This document shows positions 1 through 8,817 of a DNA stretch of 64,000 nucleotides, piece by piece. The notes beneath the pieces were generated by a model that saw nothing but the letters and a program-made list of their open reading frames with translations, was not told the origin of the DNA and did no database searches. Source of the stretch: Planctomycetaceae bacterium (GTDB taxonomy: Bacteria > Planctomycetota > Planctomycetia > Planctomycetales > Planctomycetaceae). Within the stretch, counting starts at the first letter, position 1; each line of letters opens with the position of its first letter. The translations under genes were made by a program, and so were the position numbers. The stretch covers positions 434,001-498,000 of the forward strand of contig JACKHO010000005.1 in the NCBI GenBank assembly GCA_020638955.1. Direction: 5' to 3'.

Positions 1-299
1 GCCAGAATTTCCAGTTGCTCTTTGATGTGAGCAGGGACGGTGCTCATGGGCACGTGCTTGGGATACGCTTCCCATGCAGCAACGCCGAGCTTACGTGTGT
101 GTGCCATCGCTTCTTCAGCACTGAACGCACGCAGTGAATAGCTTTGCAGACCCACTTTGAATCCGCCGTAGCCCGGAGGAGACACGACAATGTCCGGGGC
201 TCCAAACAACTGCTGTGGCGAAAGCATGGCGGCTCCCAGTCCGAGCGCGGAAAGCTGGAGGAATCGCCGACGGGGAACAAAGTTATTCAATGGGTTCAT
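1..299 (-). CDS. Sugar phosphate isomerase/epimerase-like protein, exported (partial)
   Basis: Only the first ~99 codons are present; the gene runs off the left edge. The N-terminus carries a twin-arginine-type signal (PRRRFLQLSALGLGAAML, then an LFGAP cleavage-like region), so the product is probably exported. After the signal comes GYGGFKVGLQSYSLRAF, the opening beta strand typical of planctomycete TIM-barrel sugar phosphate isomerase/epimerases (AP endonuclease family 2 fold). The ATG is the only sensible start because the signal begins right there. Substrate cannot be inferred from this fragment. Confidence 0.72.
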   Translation of the reverse strand, partial: MNPLNNFVPRRRFLQLSALGLGAAMLSPQQLFGAPDIVVSPPGYGGFKVGLQSYSLRAFSAEEAMAHTRKLGVAAWEAYPKHVPMSTVPAHIKEQLEIL

Positions 300-428
300 G
301 GAATTTCCTTCACGGAATGATCGAGTGTCTTTCACAGGCTTCCATCCTCATGGATAGGAATCCTTAGACTGCTCAGTATGAAGCCGAATGCAAGTTCGAT
401 TCAAGCCTCGCGAGCGCAAGTATTGAGA

Positions 429-1412
429 TTAATCGGCGGTGACGAATTCGAATTCCGTTTGTGAGTCACCTGTGGTTTCAGCCACGCTGAAGGCATCCCG
501 CTCCTGTCCTGTGTACGCCACCAGGAGTTCCGCCAGCAATCCGAGGGACAATCCCTGAGCACCCAGCAGCAAAGAGGCGACTGAATAAAGCAGTAGTGGT
601 CGCCCTCCAATGGGGCTCGCTTCGAACAGGCCCAGAATATTCATGCAAACCCAGAGCAGGCTGAGGTAGCCCAAGCCCAGAATTCCCAGTCCGAAAAACA
701 GCAGGCCCATGGCTCCCAGCATGTGCTGGGGCCGCTGCCCGAAGGACGTCAGAAACTTGACGGTTAACAGGTCGAGGAAACCCCGCAGAAACCGGATGAC
801 GCCATACTTGGAATGGCCGAATTGCCGTGCTCTGTGGTGCACTGCCACTTCTGCTACTCGGAACCCGCGAGCATGGGCCAGCACTGGGATGAAGCGATGC
901 AGTTCGCCGTAAAGTTGAATTTCATCATGTACAACGCGGCGGAACAGTTTGATACCGCAATTGTGGTCGTGAAGATGCAACCCCGTGAGGCTGCCAATCA
1001 TCCAGTTAAAGACCTTGCTGGGATACACTTTGTGCCACGGGTCCAGCCTGCGTTCTTTCCAGCCGTTGACCACGTCGAATCCGCCCTCAAGCTTCTTCAG
1101 AAACCGTGGAATTTCTTCAGGATCATCCTGCAGGTCGGCATCCATCATCATCAGGAGCTGCCCTTTGGCGGCCCGCATTCCGGCGGTCAGTGCCGCCGCT
1201 TTGCCAAAATTCCGACGAAATCGAATGCCAGAAACGTTGTCGTTCTTCTTTGAGATCTTCCGGATGATGCGCCACGAACCATCATCTGAGCCGTCATCGA
1301 CGAACACGAGTTCGTATTCGATGTCGTTCTTTTCGGCCACATCCTGGATTTGTCGATGCAGTTCTTCGAGACTCTCCACCTCGTTAAACACTGGCACAAC
1401 AATGGATAGCAT
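429..1412 (-). CDS. Polyisoprenyl-phosphate glycosyltransferase, GT2 family
   Basis: This 327-residue protein starts with LSIVVPVFNEVESLEEL, the nucleotide-sugar-binding strand of GT2 enzymes, followed by VDDGSDDGS and the metal-binding region MDADLQDDPEEIP. The C-terminal third has two long hydrophobic helices (about residues 230-260 and 270-300). That layout matches DPM1/ArnC/GtrB-type enzymes, which transfer a sugar from a nucleotide donor to an undecaprenyl-type lipid phosphate at the inner membrane face. The sugar is not predictable. The gene is divergent from prmC, with about 190 bases between them. Confidence 0.88.
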   Translation of the reverse strand: MLSIVVPVFNEVESLEELHRQIQDVAEKNDIEYELVFVDDGSDDGSWRIIRKISKKNDNVSGIRFRRNFGKAAALTAGMRAAKGQLLMMMDADLQDDPEEIPRFLKKLEGGFDVVNGWKERRLDPWHKVYPSKVFNWMIGSLTGLHLHDHNCGIKLFRRVVHDEIQLYGELHRFIPVLAHARGFRVAEVAVHHRARQFGHSKYGVIRFLRGFLDLLTVKFLTSFGQRPQHMLGAMGLLFFGLGILGLGYLSLLWVCMNILGLFEASPIGGRPLLLYSVASLLLGAQGLSLGLLAELLVAYTGQERDAFSVAETTGDSQTEFEFVTAD

Positions 1413-1606
1413 CTCTCAAACTCCGAATATGTTACGAGTTAACTCGTTCCCGTACTGCTAGGGTAGTTGGTTCCGGTGCATTGAGACAGTGTGCGGAACA
1501 GGACCGCCAGATTTTCTGCAGCGTCCAATGTGGTGGACTCACTCTGCAATCGCCTAAGATACGGGCCACAACGGAGTGGCTCACGGATTTCAGAGCGGAT
1601 TTGGTC

Positions 1607-2488
1607 ATGGCGGAAGGTGAGGGAACGAATGGTGAGTGGACGGTTCGCCGCGTGCTGGAATGGACCATTGATTACCTGAAGCAGCATGGCAGCGACTCAC
1701 CACGGCTCGATGGTGAAATCTTGCTCGCCCATGCTCGCAAATGTCCCCGCATCCAACTGTACACGCAGTACGATCAACCGCTGTCTGACGAACAGCGGAC
1801 GCACATGCGGGAGCTCGTCAAACGCCGCGCCAATGCCGAACCGGTAGCGTATCTGGTGGGGCATCGTGAATTCTTCAGTCTCGATTTCTTGCTGACAAAA
1901 GACGTGCTCATACCGCGTCCCGACACGGAAACGCTGGTCATGGCAGCCCTCGATGTCATCAAACAGCATCCTCAATCGCGGGTGCTGGATTTGTGTACGG
2001 GCTCGGGATGTATTGCCGTTTCGCTCGCGGTGAATGCTCCGAAGGCGAAGCTAACGGCAGTGGAATTGAGCCCCCCGGCAGCAGAAGTCGCAAAGAAAAA
2101 TGTTGCCCGACACGGTGTGACCGAACGAGTCGATCTGCTGACGGGCGATTTGTTTGCCCCGGTCGCCGCCGGAAGCAAATTCGACGTCATTGTGACGAAT
2201 CCCCCGTACATTACGACGGAGGAAATGAAACAGCTCGATCCCGACGTGCGTCTGCACGAACCACACCTCGCACTCGAGGCGGGGGCCGACGGACTGGACG
2301 TCATACGCCGGATAGTCGATCAGTCCCGGCAGTTCCTCACGCCTGGAGGCTCATTGCTCATCGAACTCGATCCCGCTCAGGCACAACCCGTACTCGAGTC
2401 GATGAAGTCCGCAGGCTACGTAGATGCATCAGCCCTGAACGACCTCGCCGGCAACGCCCGTGTCGTCCAGTCAAAATGGCCTGGCTAA
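1607..2488 (+). CDS. prmC: Peptide chain release factor N5-glutamine methyltransferase (PrmC/HemK)
   Basis: This 293-residue SAM-dependent methyltransferase modifies the glutamine of the GGQ motif in RF1/RF2. An N-terminal helical domain (WTIDYLKQHGSDSPRLDGEI) recognises the release factor. The Rossmann part contains RVLDLCTGSGCIAVSLA (SAM site) and the family signature TNPPYI, which holds the glutamine substrate. An open frame extends 42 codons upstream, but ATG 1607 gives the usual family length and immediately precedes the conserved N-terminal domain. The gene is convergent with zwf, with a 49-base gap. prfA, its common partner, is not in this window. Confidence 0.92.
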   Translation: MAEGEGTNGEWTVRRVLEWTIDYLKQHGSDSPRLDGEILLAHARKCPRIQLYTQYDQPLSDEQRTHMRELVKRRANAEPVAYLVGHREFFSLDFLLTKDVLIPRPDTETLVMAALDVIKQHPQSRVLDLCTGSGCIAVSLAVNAPKAKLTAVELSPPAAEVAKKNVARHGVTERVDLLTGDLFAPVAAGSKFDVIVTNPPYITTEEMKQLDPDVRLHEPHLALEAGADGLDVIRRIVDQSRQFLTPGGSLLIELDPAQAQPVLESMKSAGYVDASALNDLAGNARVVQSKWPG

Positions 2489-2537
2489 TTCCAATTGTTC
2501 GCTGAGGGGCGATGTCGGCGTCGGGCAGAAGTGGGAA

Positions 2538-4115
2538 TTACTTCCCGGCCTCATGAGCAGTCAAATGCTTTTGCGGGACGCGCCATTCGCGACCCGTATT
2601 GCGCAGGAGCGAATGTGCCTGTTTGGGGCCCCAGGTTCCCGCCTGATACAGTTCTGGTTGATGTTCGGGGCGTTGCCAGTGCTGGATAACGGGATCAACA
2701 AAACTCCAGGCGGCTTCGAGTTCATCGCTCCGGGTGAACAACGTCGAGTCGCCGCGAATGACGTCGAGCAGGAGCCGCTCGTACGCTTCCGGTAGCGCTT
2801 CGGAAAACTTCTCGCCGAACTGGAAATCCATGTCCACCGGTTCGACCTGATACTGCATGCCTGGCCGTTTCGTGGAGAATCGAAGTGATATCGACTCTTG
2901 CGGCTGGATGCGAAAAATGAGCGAGTTGGGACGCGCGTTGACCCGTTCGCACATGGTTTCGTTGCATTCCACCGTTTGAAACAAATTCAGCGGTGGCAAC
3001 TTGAACTGAATGGCAATTTCCGTGACACGGCTTGGCATGCGTTTGCCCGTTCGCAGATAGAACGGAACGCCGGCCCAGCGCCAGTTATCAATGCGTGCTT
3101 CCATGGCCACGAATGTTTCGGTGCGCGAATCCGGCGGGACGCGTTCTTCGTTGACGTAGGCTTTGCAAGGTTCGCCGTTAATTGAACTGGCGGCGTATTG
3201 TCCAGCAACGGCCCAGTCGTCGACGCTGGTTGCATGTAATGGACTACTCAGCGACTGGAGTACCTTGAGCTTTTCGTCGCGAATGTACTCGGCTTCAAAA
3301 CGCGAGGGAGGTTCCATGGCGACAAGACAGGCCAACTGCAGCACGTGGTTCTGCAGCACGTCGCGCATGGCTCCGGACGTGTCATAGTAGCCACCGCGGC
3401 CACCTTCCATGCCCTGTGATTCCGCCACAGTAATTTGGATGTGATCGACATGGTGCCGATGAAACATGGGTTCGAAAATCGCATTACCGAACCGGAACAA
3501 CAGAATGTTCTGCACGGTTTCTTTGCCGAGGTAATGGTCGATGCGATAAATCTGATCTTCGGACAATAGCCGCGCGTAGTTGGCACTCAGTTCACGGGCG
3601 GAAATAAGATCGTGTCCAAATGGCTTTTCAATGACAACGCGAAGTTTGCTGGCTTCATGCGGAACCATGCCCGCCTGATTGAGGTTTTCAATAGACGGTA
3701 AAAAGAGTGCCGGACTCGTCGCCAGATAGACAACGCGCTGGCCGGGCAGGTTGCGTTCCTGTTCCAGCGCTTCAACGCGTTCTTTCAGCGCACAATAGTC
3801 TGACGGAGAATTGAGGTCCACCTGCACGTAATGCAGCAGATTTTGAAACCGGTCCCAGTCTGCGGTTGCCTTGGCGCTGGGAGCGTTGCCCAAAACGTCA
3901 TCGCGCATTTCATTGCGAAAAGAGTCGTCATCCTTTGGACGCCGCGCAACGCCCACGATGAGGGCGTTGTCTGCGAGGAATCCGTTGCGGTACAGCGAAA
4001 ACAGCGCGGGAATGAGCTTGCGGCTCGTCAAGTCGCCGGAGGCTCCGAAGATCAGCAGTGTTGCCTGCTTGGAGTCACTGGAATCGGTCGAAGCGGAACT
4101 TGCATGAAATGACAT
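2538..4115 (-). CDS. zwf: Glucose-6-phosphate 1-dehydrogenase
   Basis: The 525-residue protein catalyses the NADP-dependent oxidation of glucose 6-phosphate, the first step of the oxidative pentose phosphate pathway. GASGDLTSRKLIPAL near residue 25 is the dinucleotide-binding fingerprint. RIDHYLGKETVQN is the substrate-binding signature, with the catalytic His/Asp context. GVPFYLRTGKRM in the second half is also typical. Length matches the family (about 490-520). ATG 4115 was chosen because a GGAGAG ribosome-binding site lies just upstream. A divergent ECF sigma factor gene begins about 250 bases away. pgl and gnd are not adjacent. Confidence 0.96.
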   Translation of the reverse strand: MSFHASSASTDSSDSKQATLLIFGASGDLTSRKLIPALFSLYRNGFLADNALIVGVARRPKDDDSFRNEMRDDVLGNAPSAKATADWDRFQNLLHYVQVDLNSPSDYCALKERVEALEQERNLPGQRVVYLATSPALFLPSIENLNQAGMVPHEASKLRVVIEKPFGHDLISARELSANYARLLSEDQIYRIDHYLGKETVQNILLFRFGNAIFEPMFHRHHVDHIQITVAESQGMEGGRGGYYDTSGAMRDVLQNHVLQLACLVAMEPPSRFEAEYIRDEKLKVLQSLSSPLHATSVDDWAVAGQYAASSINGEPCKAYVNEERVPPDSRTETFVAMEARIDNWRWAGVPFYLRTGKRMPSRVTEIAIQFKLPPLNLFQTVECNETMCERVNARPNSLIFRIQPQESISLRFSTKRPGMQYQVEPVDMDFQFGEKFSEALPEAYERLLLDVIRGDSTLFTRSDELEAAWSFVDPVIQHWQRPEHQPELYQAGTWGPKQAHSLLRNTGREWRVPQKHLTAHEAGK

Positions 4116-4371
4116 CACTCACTCTCCATTCATCTCGCCAACTATGTGATGGCGGCATTGTAGTGGGGCGCGTTGGATTTGAAGCCAGAATTGACGGAGA
4201 ATCTCAAATCCAGAACGCCAGATGCTTCAACGGGTTTTGATGCGAGGTGCCTGGCGTCGGAGTAGTATCTATGATGACGGTTGTGCCGCGTGCATGCGGA
4301 GTGGGGCCTCCATTTGGTACACTCCACACCTCCGATTTCCGACGGAGATTTTGCCAACGCAATGGAATGAC

Positions 4372-4920
4372 ATGTTGACCGACTCAGAAATCATGGCGTG
4401 CGTGCAGCGAGGGGAAAGCTCGTTGTTTGCCGTGCTGGCTGAGCGGTACCGCCCCAAACTCGTGCGATTCGCACGGAGTCGCGTGCGTGATGAGTCCTGG
4501 GTGGAAGATTTAGTGCAGGACGCACTGCTGGCCGCCTTTCAGCATCGAATGTCGTACCGTCCGGAGTTTGCGTTCAGCACGTGGCTCTGGACAATTGTCA
4601 TCAACTGCTCGCGGCAGTGGCAGCGGAAAATCGGTCGGCGTCAGGAATTGCAGGACCAGTACGCACAATCGATTACGAAACAGCACGACTCGAAAGTTGG
4701 CATTACCGCCCTGTTGCGTGAAGAAGAGCAGGGGCAGTTGGCAGAGTGGCTGGAGGAACTAAGCCCCGCTGAGGCCGACGCCATTCGGTTGCGGTTCTTT
4801 GGGGAGCTGTCATTTGAAGAAGTTGCTCAGACCATGAACAGCAGCGTCAGCGGGGCCAAGGCCCGTGTACGCAAAGGGCTGACGAAGCTCTCGGAAATCG
4901 CACGTCGCGATGACCAGTAA
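4372..4920 (+). CDS. ECF-type RNA polymerase sigma factor
   Basis: A 182-residue sigma-70 family protein with only regions 2 and 4. Region 2 reads RYRPKLVRFARSRV...VEDLVQDALLAAF...FSTWLWTIVIN, the core-binding and -10 recognition segment. Region 4 reads LSPAEADAIRLRFFGELSFEEVAQTM, a helix-turn-helix for the -35 element. ATG 4372 (MLTDSEIMACVQRGE) gives the normal start for this class; the frame stays open upstream but without family-like sequence. No anti-sigma factor gene is adjacent: the next gene downstream is convergent. Confidence 0.9.
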   Translation: MLTDSEIMACVQRGESSLFAVLAERYRPKLVRFARSRVRDESWVEDLVQDALLAAFQHRMSYRPEFAFSTWLWTIVINCSRQWQRKIGRRQELQDQYAQSITKQHDSKVGITALLREEEQGQLAEWLEELSPAEADAIRLRFFGELSFEEVAQTMNSSVSGAKARVRKGLTKLSEIARRDDQ

Positions 4921-4936
4921 CTCAACGCACAAAAAA

Positions 4937-4976
4937 ACTGCCCTGCCAAGCGCTGGGAGGGGCTCGACAGGGCAGT
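4937..4976 (-). terminator. Rho-independent terminator of the DUF1573 gene
   Basis: The arms ACTGCCCTG and CAGGGCAGT form a perfect 9-bp stem. On the minus strand the stem is followed by a T run (A run at 4931-4937 on the plus strand). It sits just downstream of the minus-strand gene ending at 5010 and may also stop the convergent sigma factor transcript. Confidence 0.8.
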
Positions 4977-5009
4977 CACTTAATGACAGCGTCACGTATT
5001 TCAGCGGAA

Positions 5010-6023
5010 CTAGCCGCCAACGTGGACCTGTGCTTTGAACTGGAACGGCTCAGCACGTCCGGGCACGGTCACGGTGAAGACTTCCTCGTATTCGCCAGAC
5101 TCAGCCGGAGCGGTAATTGTCAGCGGAATGACGTGGACCGTCTTATTTCCCTGCGACTCTTTCATGCGGAAGCAATTCAGGCTGGAATCCACTTCAATCT
5201 TGGCGATTTCAAATGGTTGCAGTCCTTTCAGAACAACAGGAACCGTTTTCTGCGAACCCGCTTCCATGTCGCCGAAGTTCACAATGGCGGGAGAAGCCAC
5301 AATGTCGGCTTCCACGCTGGCATCGACAGTGAGCGGAAACTCAGGATTGGCCTGGTCGTCCGTCATCAGAGTGACGCGGTCGGTCAGGTTTCCGATGGGA
5401 GCATTCGGCAGGAGGTGCAGCGTCAACTGGTATTTCACTTTGCCGCCGCCTCGCGAAACTTCCTGCACATCGGCAGTGACAAACTCGCTGCCGGAACGGA
5501 CGGAGTTGATTTTCCAATCGGATCGGCCTGCATACGTAATGTCCATCGTCTTTTCAGCGCCGGTGCCAGCCATGACACGACCGAATCCTGCGTTGTCTGG
5601 GCTGACGACAATGTCAGAACGGATGAAGGCATGAATTGGTACACGGACCGATTTGAAGTGCACGCCATCGAATGTGACGCTGACGTCCAGGTTCGAATTC
5701 TTCTTCCCGACGTGATTTTTCGTATCCATCTTCACGGCGATGGTGGCTTTTTCGTGCGTCTTCAGCACGCGCTTGTCCGACTGAGCATTCGCACACGAAC
5801 AGCTGGTCCCCACCGAGGAGAGGGTGACGTCTTCCTTGTAAAGGTTCTCGACGGTGACGTACTGATAGACTTCAGCGCCCCGCGCAATCGTTCCGAATTC
5901 GATTTCCTGATGCGAGAACATTTTCTCGGCCCAACTCAACTGCCGCTGCTGTGCCGACGCAGATGATACCAACACGGCGGACAAAAATGCCGCTCCTAAA
6001 CAGTGACTCAAAGTCCTCCACAT
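5010..6023 (-). CDS. DUF1573 domain protein, exported
   Basis: 337 residues from ATG 6023, which has a strong GGGGGAG ribosome-binding site; the longer open frame upstream looks non-coding. A Sec signal (LGAAFLSAVLVSSASAQ) precedes EIEFGTIARGAEVYQYVTVENLYKEDV, which fits DUF1573, an immunoglobulin-like fold common in Bacteroidetes and planctomycetes. Further repeated beta units follow, including VSPDNAGFGRVMAG and VASPAIVNFGDMEAGS, suggesting three tandem Ig-like domains. A CSCANA segment may coordinate metal or form a disulfide. Function is unknown; it is probably a periplasmic or surface binding protein. Confidence 0.82.
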   Translation of the reverse strand: MWRTLSHCLGAAFLSAVLVSSASAQQRQLSWAEKMFSHQEIEFGTIARGAEVYQYVTVENLYKEDVTLSSVGTSCSCANAQSDKRVLKTHEKATIAVKMDTKNHVGKKNSNLDVSVTFDGVHFKSVRVPIHAFIRSDIVVSPDNAGFGRVMAGTGAEKTMDITYAGRSDWKINSVRSGSEFVTADVQEVSRGGGKVKYQLTLHLLPNAPIGNLTDRVTLMTDDQANPEFPLTVDASVEADIVASPAIVNFGDMEAGSQKTVPVVLKGLQPFEIAKIEVDSSLNCFRMKESQGNKTVHVIPLTITAPAESGEYEEVFTVTVPGRAEPFQFKAQVHVGG

Positions 6024-6451
6024 AATGCGCTCCCCCAGGTACCGCGTTGCAATCCAAAATGCCTTGTGCGGATTCAACTCCGTTAAAACCGGCATTCTAG
6101 GTCGTTGTTTTCGGTTCCGTCCAGACGTATTCGCAGTGGGGCACCCCTTCCCGTCACTGTTGAGATGCCACTGCATCCCACGGCGTGTTGCCTCCCGCTT
6201 CACACTGGCCCACCCCACTTCCTCAGCCCTCATCAAATGAGGACCAGTGTGAAACAAACAACAACGTTGCCTGCCTCCAAGGTGCCCGATAAACAGCACT
6301 CAATCAAGAAGAATCTCTGACGAAGGGGCCTTTTGCCATTTGCCGACTGGGAACTGGTGGCCTGAGGTAATTTGGAGAACTCCTGAGCGACGTATCGCTG
6401 GACGCGGTCTCGGACAATGTGCGAGAGAAAGCGGCGGGTGCAGACAGGCCT
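6024..6451. other. Gene-free stretch with a stem-loop
   Basis: No convincing gene. A perfect 10-bp inverted repeat (TTCACACTGG at 6199-6208, CCAGTGTGAA at 6244-6253) encloses a smaller CCTCA/TGAGG stem. It lies about 180 bases upstream of the DUF1573 start and could be a transcript leader structure or an intergenic palindrome. Nothing else was recognised here. Confidence 0.45.
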
Positions 6452-6916
6452 TTACAGTTGAACCGGCTCGAATCGAACTTTGCCGTTGTGTGTGAAGCGT
6501 GCGAAGAAGCCGCGAATTTGGACCTGTTTGCTAATGGCACGTACTCGCTGCAGCGCTTTTCGCATGTCGATTTGCTGTTGCGACTCCAGTTGCAGCGGCG
6601 AAATCTTCAGCCGATCGCTGTAGAACGCACAACCCTCATGCGCGATGAGGACGATTTGCTCCAGTTGGTGGACGTCGATGAGAAATCGCAACTGTTCGAG
6701 CAGCCCCTCCGACTCCCGAAACGTCACGAAATGGCTGGCCAGCGACGCCGCTCCACCCGGAATAGCGAGACGGTCGTACCGGGGAAGATTCAAGTACGAC
6801 TGCAGAAATTCATCGAACTGTTCTCCGAGTCGCCCGTCACTGCAGTAAATCGCAGCAGCCCGAACCCGTTCCGTGTCAAACGGGTACCTGCTCTCAAAGA
6901 CCTCAATGCGATTCAT
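6452..6916 (-). CDS. Beta-carbonic-anhydrase-like protein
   Basis: A short protein (154 residues from ATG 6916; a GTG at 6934 is also possible). It carries CSDGR near residue 27 and a later IAHEGC, matching the Cys-x-Asp-x-Arg and His-x-x-Cys zinc-ligand motifs of beta-carbonic anhydrases in the right order and spacing. The IPGGAASLA segment between them resembles the family glycine-rich loop. It is shorter than classical enzymes (about 200 residues). It may hydrate CO2 or be a divergent zinc protein. It is a single gene upstream of, and in the same direction as, nothing metabolically related. Confidence 0.7.
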   Translation of the reverse strand: MNRIEVFESRYPFDTERVRAAAIYCSDGRLGEQFDEFLQSYLNLPRYDRLAIPGGAASLASHFVTFRESEGLLEQLRFLIDVHQLEQIVLIAHEGCAFYSDRLKISPLQLESQQQIDMRKALQRVRAISKQVQIRGFFARFTHNGKVRFEPVQL

Positions 6917-7141
6917 CAATACCACTTTCGTCACGATGTGGATAATCGTAGAGCGAACGAAATGATTCCCCTCTCGAAAGGTCCGTGCATGTCCTCCTCT
7001 GGATGACGCCGGTACTGATTCTGAGGGGCACTACTTGCGCAGGATACCGGGCATGCCGGAGCCGTACTACGTTGACCGACTGAAAAGGCTGGCTGCAGAT
7101 TGCACACAAGTCCGAATAAAGAGGATCAGCTCGATGGTAAC

Positions 7142-8194
7142 TTACGTGGTCGAACTGAACTCAGCAGGCGCTTCTGGCAGACCCTCAGCTTCGCCGCCAG
7201 TGATGATGTTGAATCCCAGATCGGCGACCATTTTGTAGTCTTCCTCAGGGCTTTGACCGGCGGTGGTCAGATAGTCACTTACGAACATGGAATTGGCCGC
7301 GTAGAGGCCCATGGCCTGCATAGACCGCATGTTGACTTCGCGACCGCCCGCAATGCGGATTTCCACCTTCGGATGCACGAAACGCAACAGGCACAACACG
7401 CGGATGCAGTCCTGCGGCGTGAGTTCTTCCTTTTGCGCGAGCGGTGTGCCATCAATGGCGTGCAGGAAGTTGACGGGAATTGACTCGACGCTCAATCCCT
7501 GCAGTTCGAACACAGCGTCGAGGATGTCTTCATGTGTTTCGCCCATGCCAACAATCAAACCACTGCACAGTTCCATCCCTGCGGCATTGGCAACCTTCAA
7601 CGTGTCGATGCGGTCCTGATACGTGTGCGTCGTACAGATTTCCTCGTAGTACCGGCGGCTGGTGTTGAGGTTGTGGTTGATTCGATTCACACCGGCTTCT
7701 GCCAGCTTTTCCGCCTGATCGGGCTTGAGGAGTCCCAGGCAGGCGCAAATGTGCAATCCGAGTTCATCTTTGATTTTGCGAACGACATCACAAACGTGAT
7801 TCACTTCTCGGTCGGTTGGTCCCCGTCCACTGGCCACAATGCAGTAGGTGCGGGCCTGGCTCTCTTTGGCCTTGCGGGCACCTTCCATGAGTACACGCTC
7901 ATTGGCGATGGTGTACTTTTCGATGGGAGCGTCGGACACAATGGACTGGGAGCAGTAGCCGCAGTCTTCCGGACAAAGTCCGCTTTTGGCGTTCTTCAAA
8001 TAGTACAGCGTGACGTCGTGACCGAAGTACTCCTGACGCAGCCGAAATGTTGCGGCGAGCAAATCGAGAATGCGTGCATCGGAAACATTCAGGATTTCAG
8101 CCCCCTGCTCACGAGTGAGCGGAGTTCCCTGGAGCACCGAATCTGCAACTTTGTGCCAGTCAGTCTGAGTTGACTGTGAGTCCACCGAGTTCAT
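7142..8194 (-). CDS. bioB: Biotin synthase
   Basis: A 350-residue radical SAM enzyme that inserts sulfur into dethiobiotin. CPEDCGYCSQS is the CxxxCxxC motif binding the [4Fe-4S] cluster and SAM. YCIVASGRGP, CACLGLL and NRINHNLNTS are conserved around the second cluster and substrate. The C-terminus has GGREVNMR and ANSMFVSDYLTT, both typical of BioB. ATG 8194 was preferred over an upstream GTG (8209). No other biotin genes are adjacent. It is followed at some distance by the carbonic-anhydrase-like gene on the same strand. Confidence 0.96.
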   Translation of the reverse strand: MNSVDSQSTQTDWHKVADSVLQGTPLTREQGAEILNVSDARILDLLAATFRLRQEYFGHDVTLYYLKNAKSGLCPEDCGYCSQSIVSDAPIEKYTIANERVLMEGARKAKESQARTYCIVASGRGPTDREVNHVCDVVRKIKDELGLHICACLGLLKPDQAEKLAEAGVNRINHNLNTSRRYYEEICTTHTYQDRIDTLKVANAAGMELCSGLIVGMGETHEDILDAVFELQGLSVESIPVNFLHAIDGTPLAQKEELTPQDCIRVLCLLRFVHPKVEIRIAGGREVNMRSMQAMGLYAANSMFVSDYLTTAGQSPEEDYKMVADLGFNIITGGEAEGLPEAPAEFSSTT

Positions 8195-8278
8195 TGTCAC
8201 GTCTTTCACACCACTATCCGAGGCACAAAAATCTCCCCGGCAATTGAGTTTGTCTCTATCAGGTAGCCGCCAGTCGAC

Positions 8279-8713
8279 CTATTCGTCGTCCTTGCCTTTG
8301 CCAGTCCGTCGCCGCAGTGGACCTTTCTTCGCTGCACCGTCGTCGGAACCGCCGAGTGCCTTAGTGACGGCGTCGAGCAGTACATCCATCGCGAATGGCT
8401 TCCGCAGGTAATTCACCACGCCCAGCATTTCCGCATACGCTTTGTGTCGTCCGCCTTCGTTGGCCGTGATCATAATGACGGGAGGCGCGTCGTCGATGGT
8501 TTTCAGAAACTCAAGCACTGGGAATCCTCCCATGCGCGGCATCATCATGTCGGTGATGATCAAATCGGGCCGGTTGGCCTGAATCATGTTCTGGCCTTCC
8601 ACGCCGTTTGGAGCGGTGGAGACGCGGTACCCCGAATTCTCAAGCACCGATACCAGCGTGCTCGAAATGTCGCGGTCATCTTCAATGATTAAGATTTTGC
8701 TTCCCGCGGACAT
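8279..8713 (-). CDS. Single-domain response regulator (CheY-like)
   Basis: 144 residues forming one receiver domain plus a basic tail. IIEDDRDISSTL supplies the acidic pair, DLIITDMMMPRMGG the phosphorylated aspartate, and MITAN plus LRKPF the conserved Thr and Lys switch residues. There is no output domain; the tail (KKGPLRRRTGKGKDDE) is highly charged. AAAGGAG lies upstream of the ATG. No histidine kinase is adjacent. It lies between bioB and trpA on the same strand, with gaps of about 85-105 bases. Confidence 0.9.
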   Translation of the reverse strand: MSAGSKILIIEDDRDISSTLVSVLENSGYRVSTAPNGVEGQNMIQANRPDLIITDMMMPRMGGFPVLEFLKTIDDAPPVIMITANEGGRHKAYAEMLGVVNYLRKPFAMDVLLDAVTKALGGSDDGAAKKGPLRRRTGKGKDDE

Positions 8714-8817
8714 GTTCTACTCCTTTGAAATCAATTCGTGTGCGAACCAATTCATGATAGTCAGGGGAACCGCCCAAGTCGACGCCGGCCGACCGCGGCA
8801 CACCGCTGAGATTCTGG

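Noticed and set aside
4983..5966. 327-codon open frame on the plus strand
   Set aside because: Antisense to the DUF1573 gene, which has a signal peptide, ribosome-binding site and clear domain sequence; a shadow frame.
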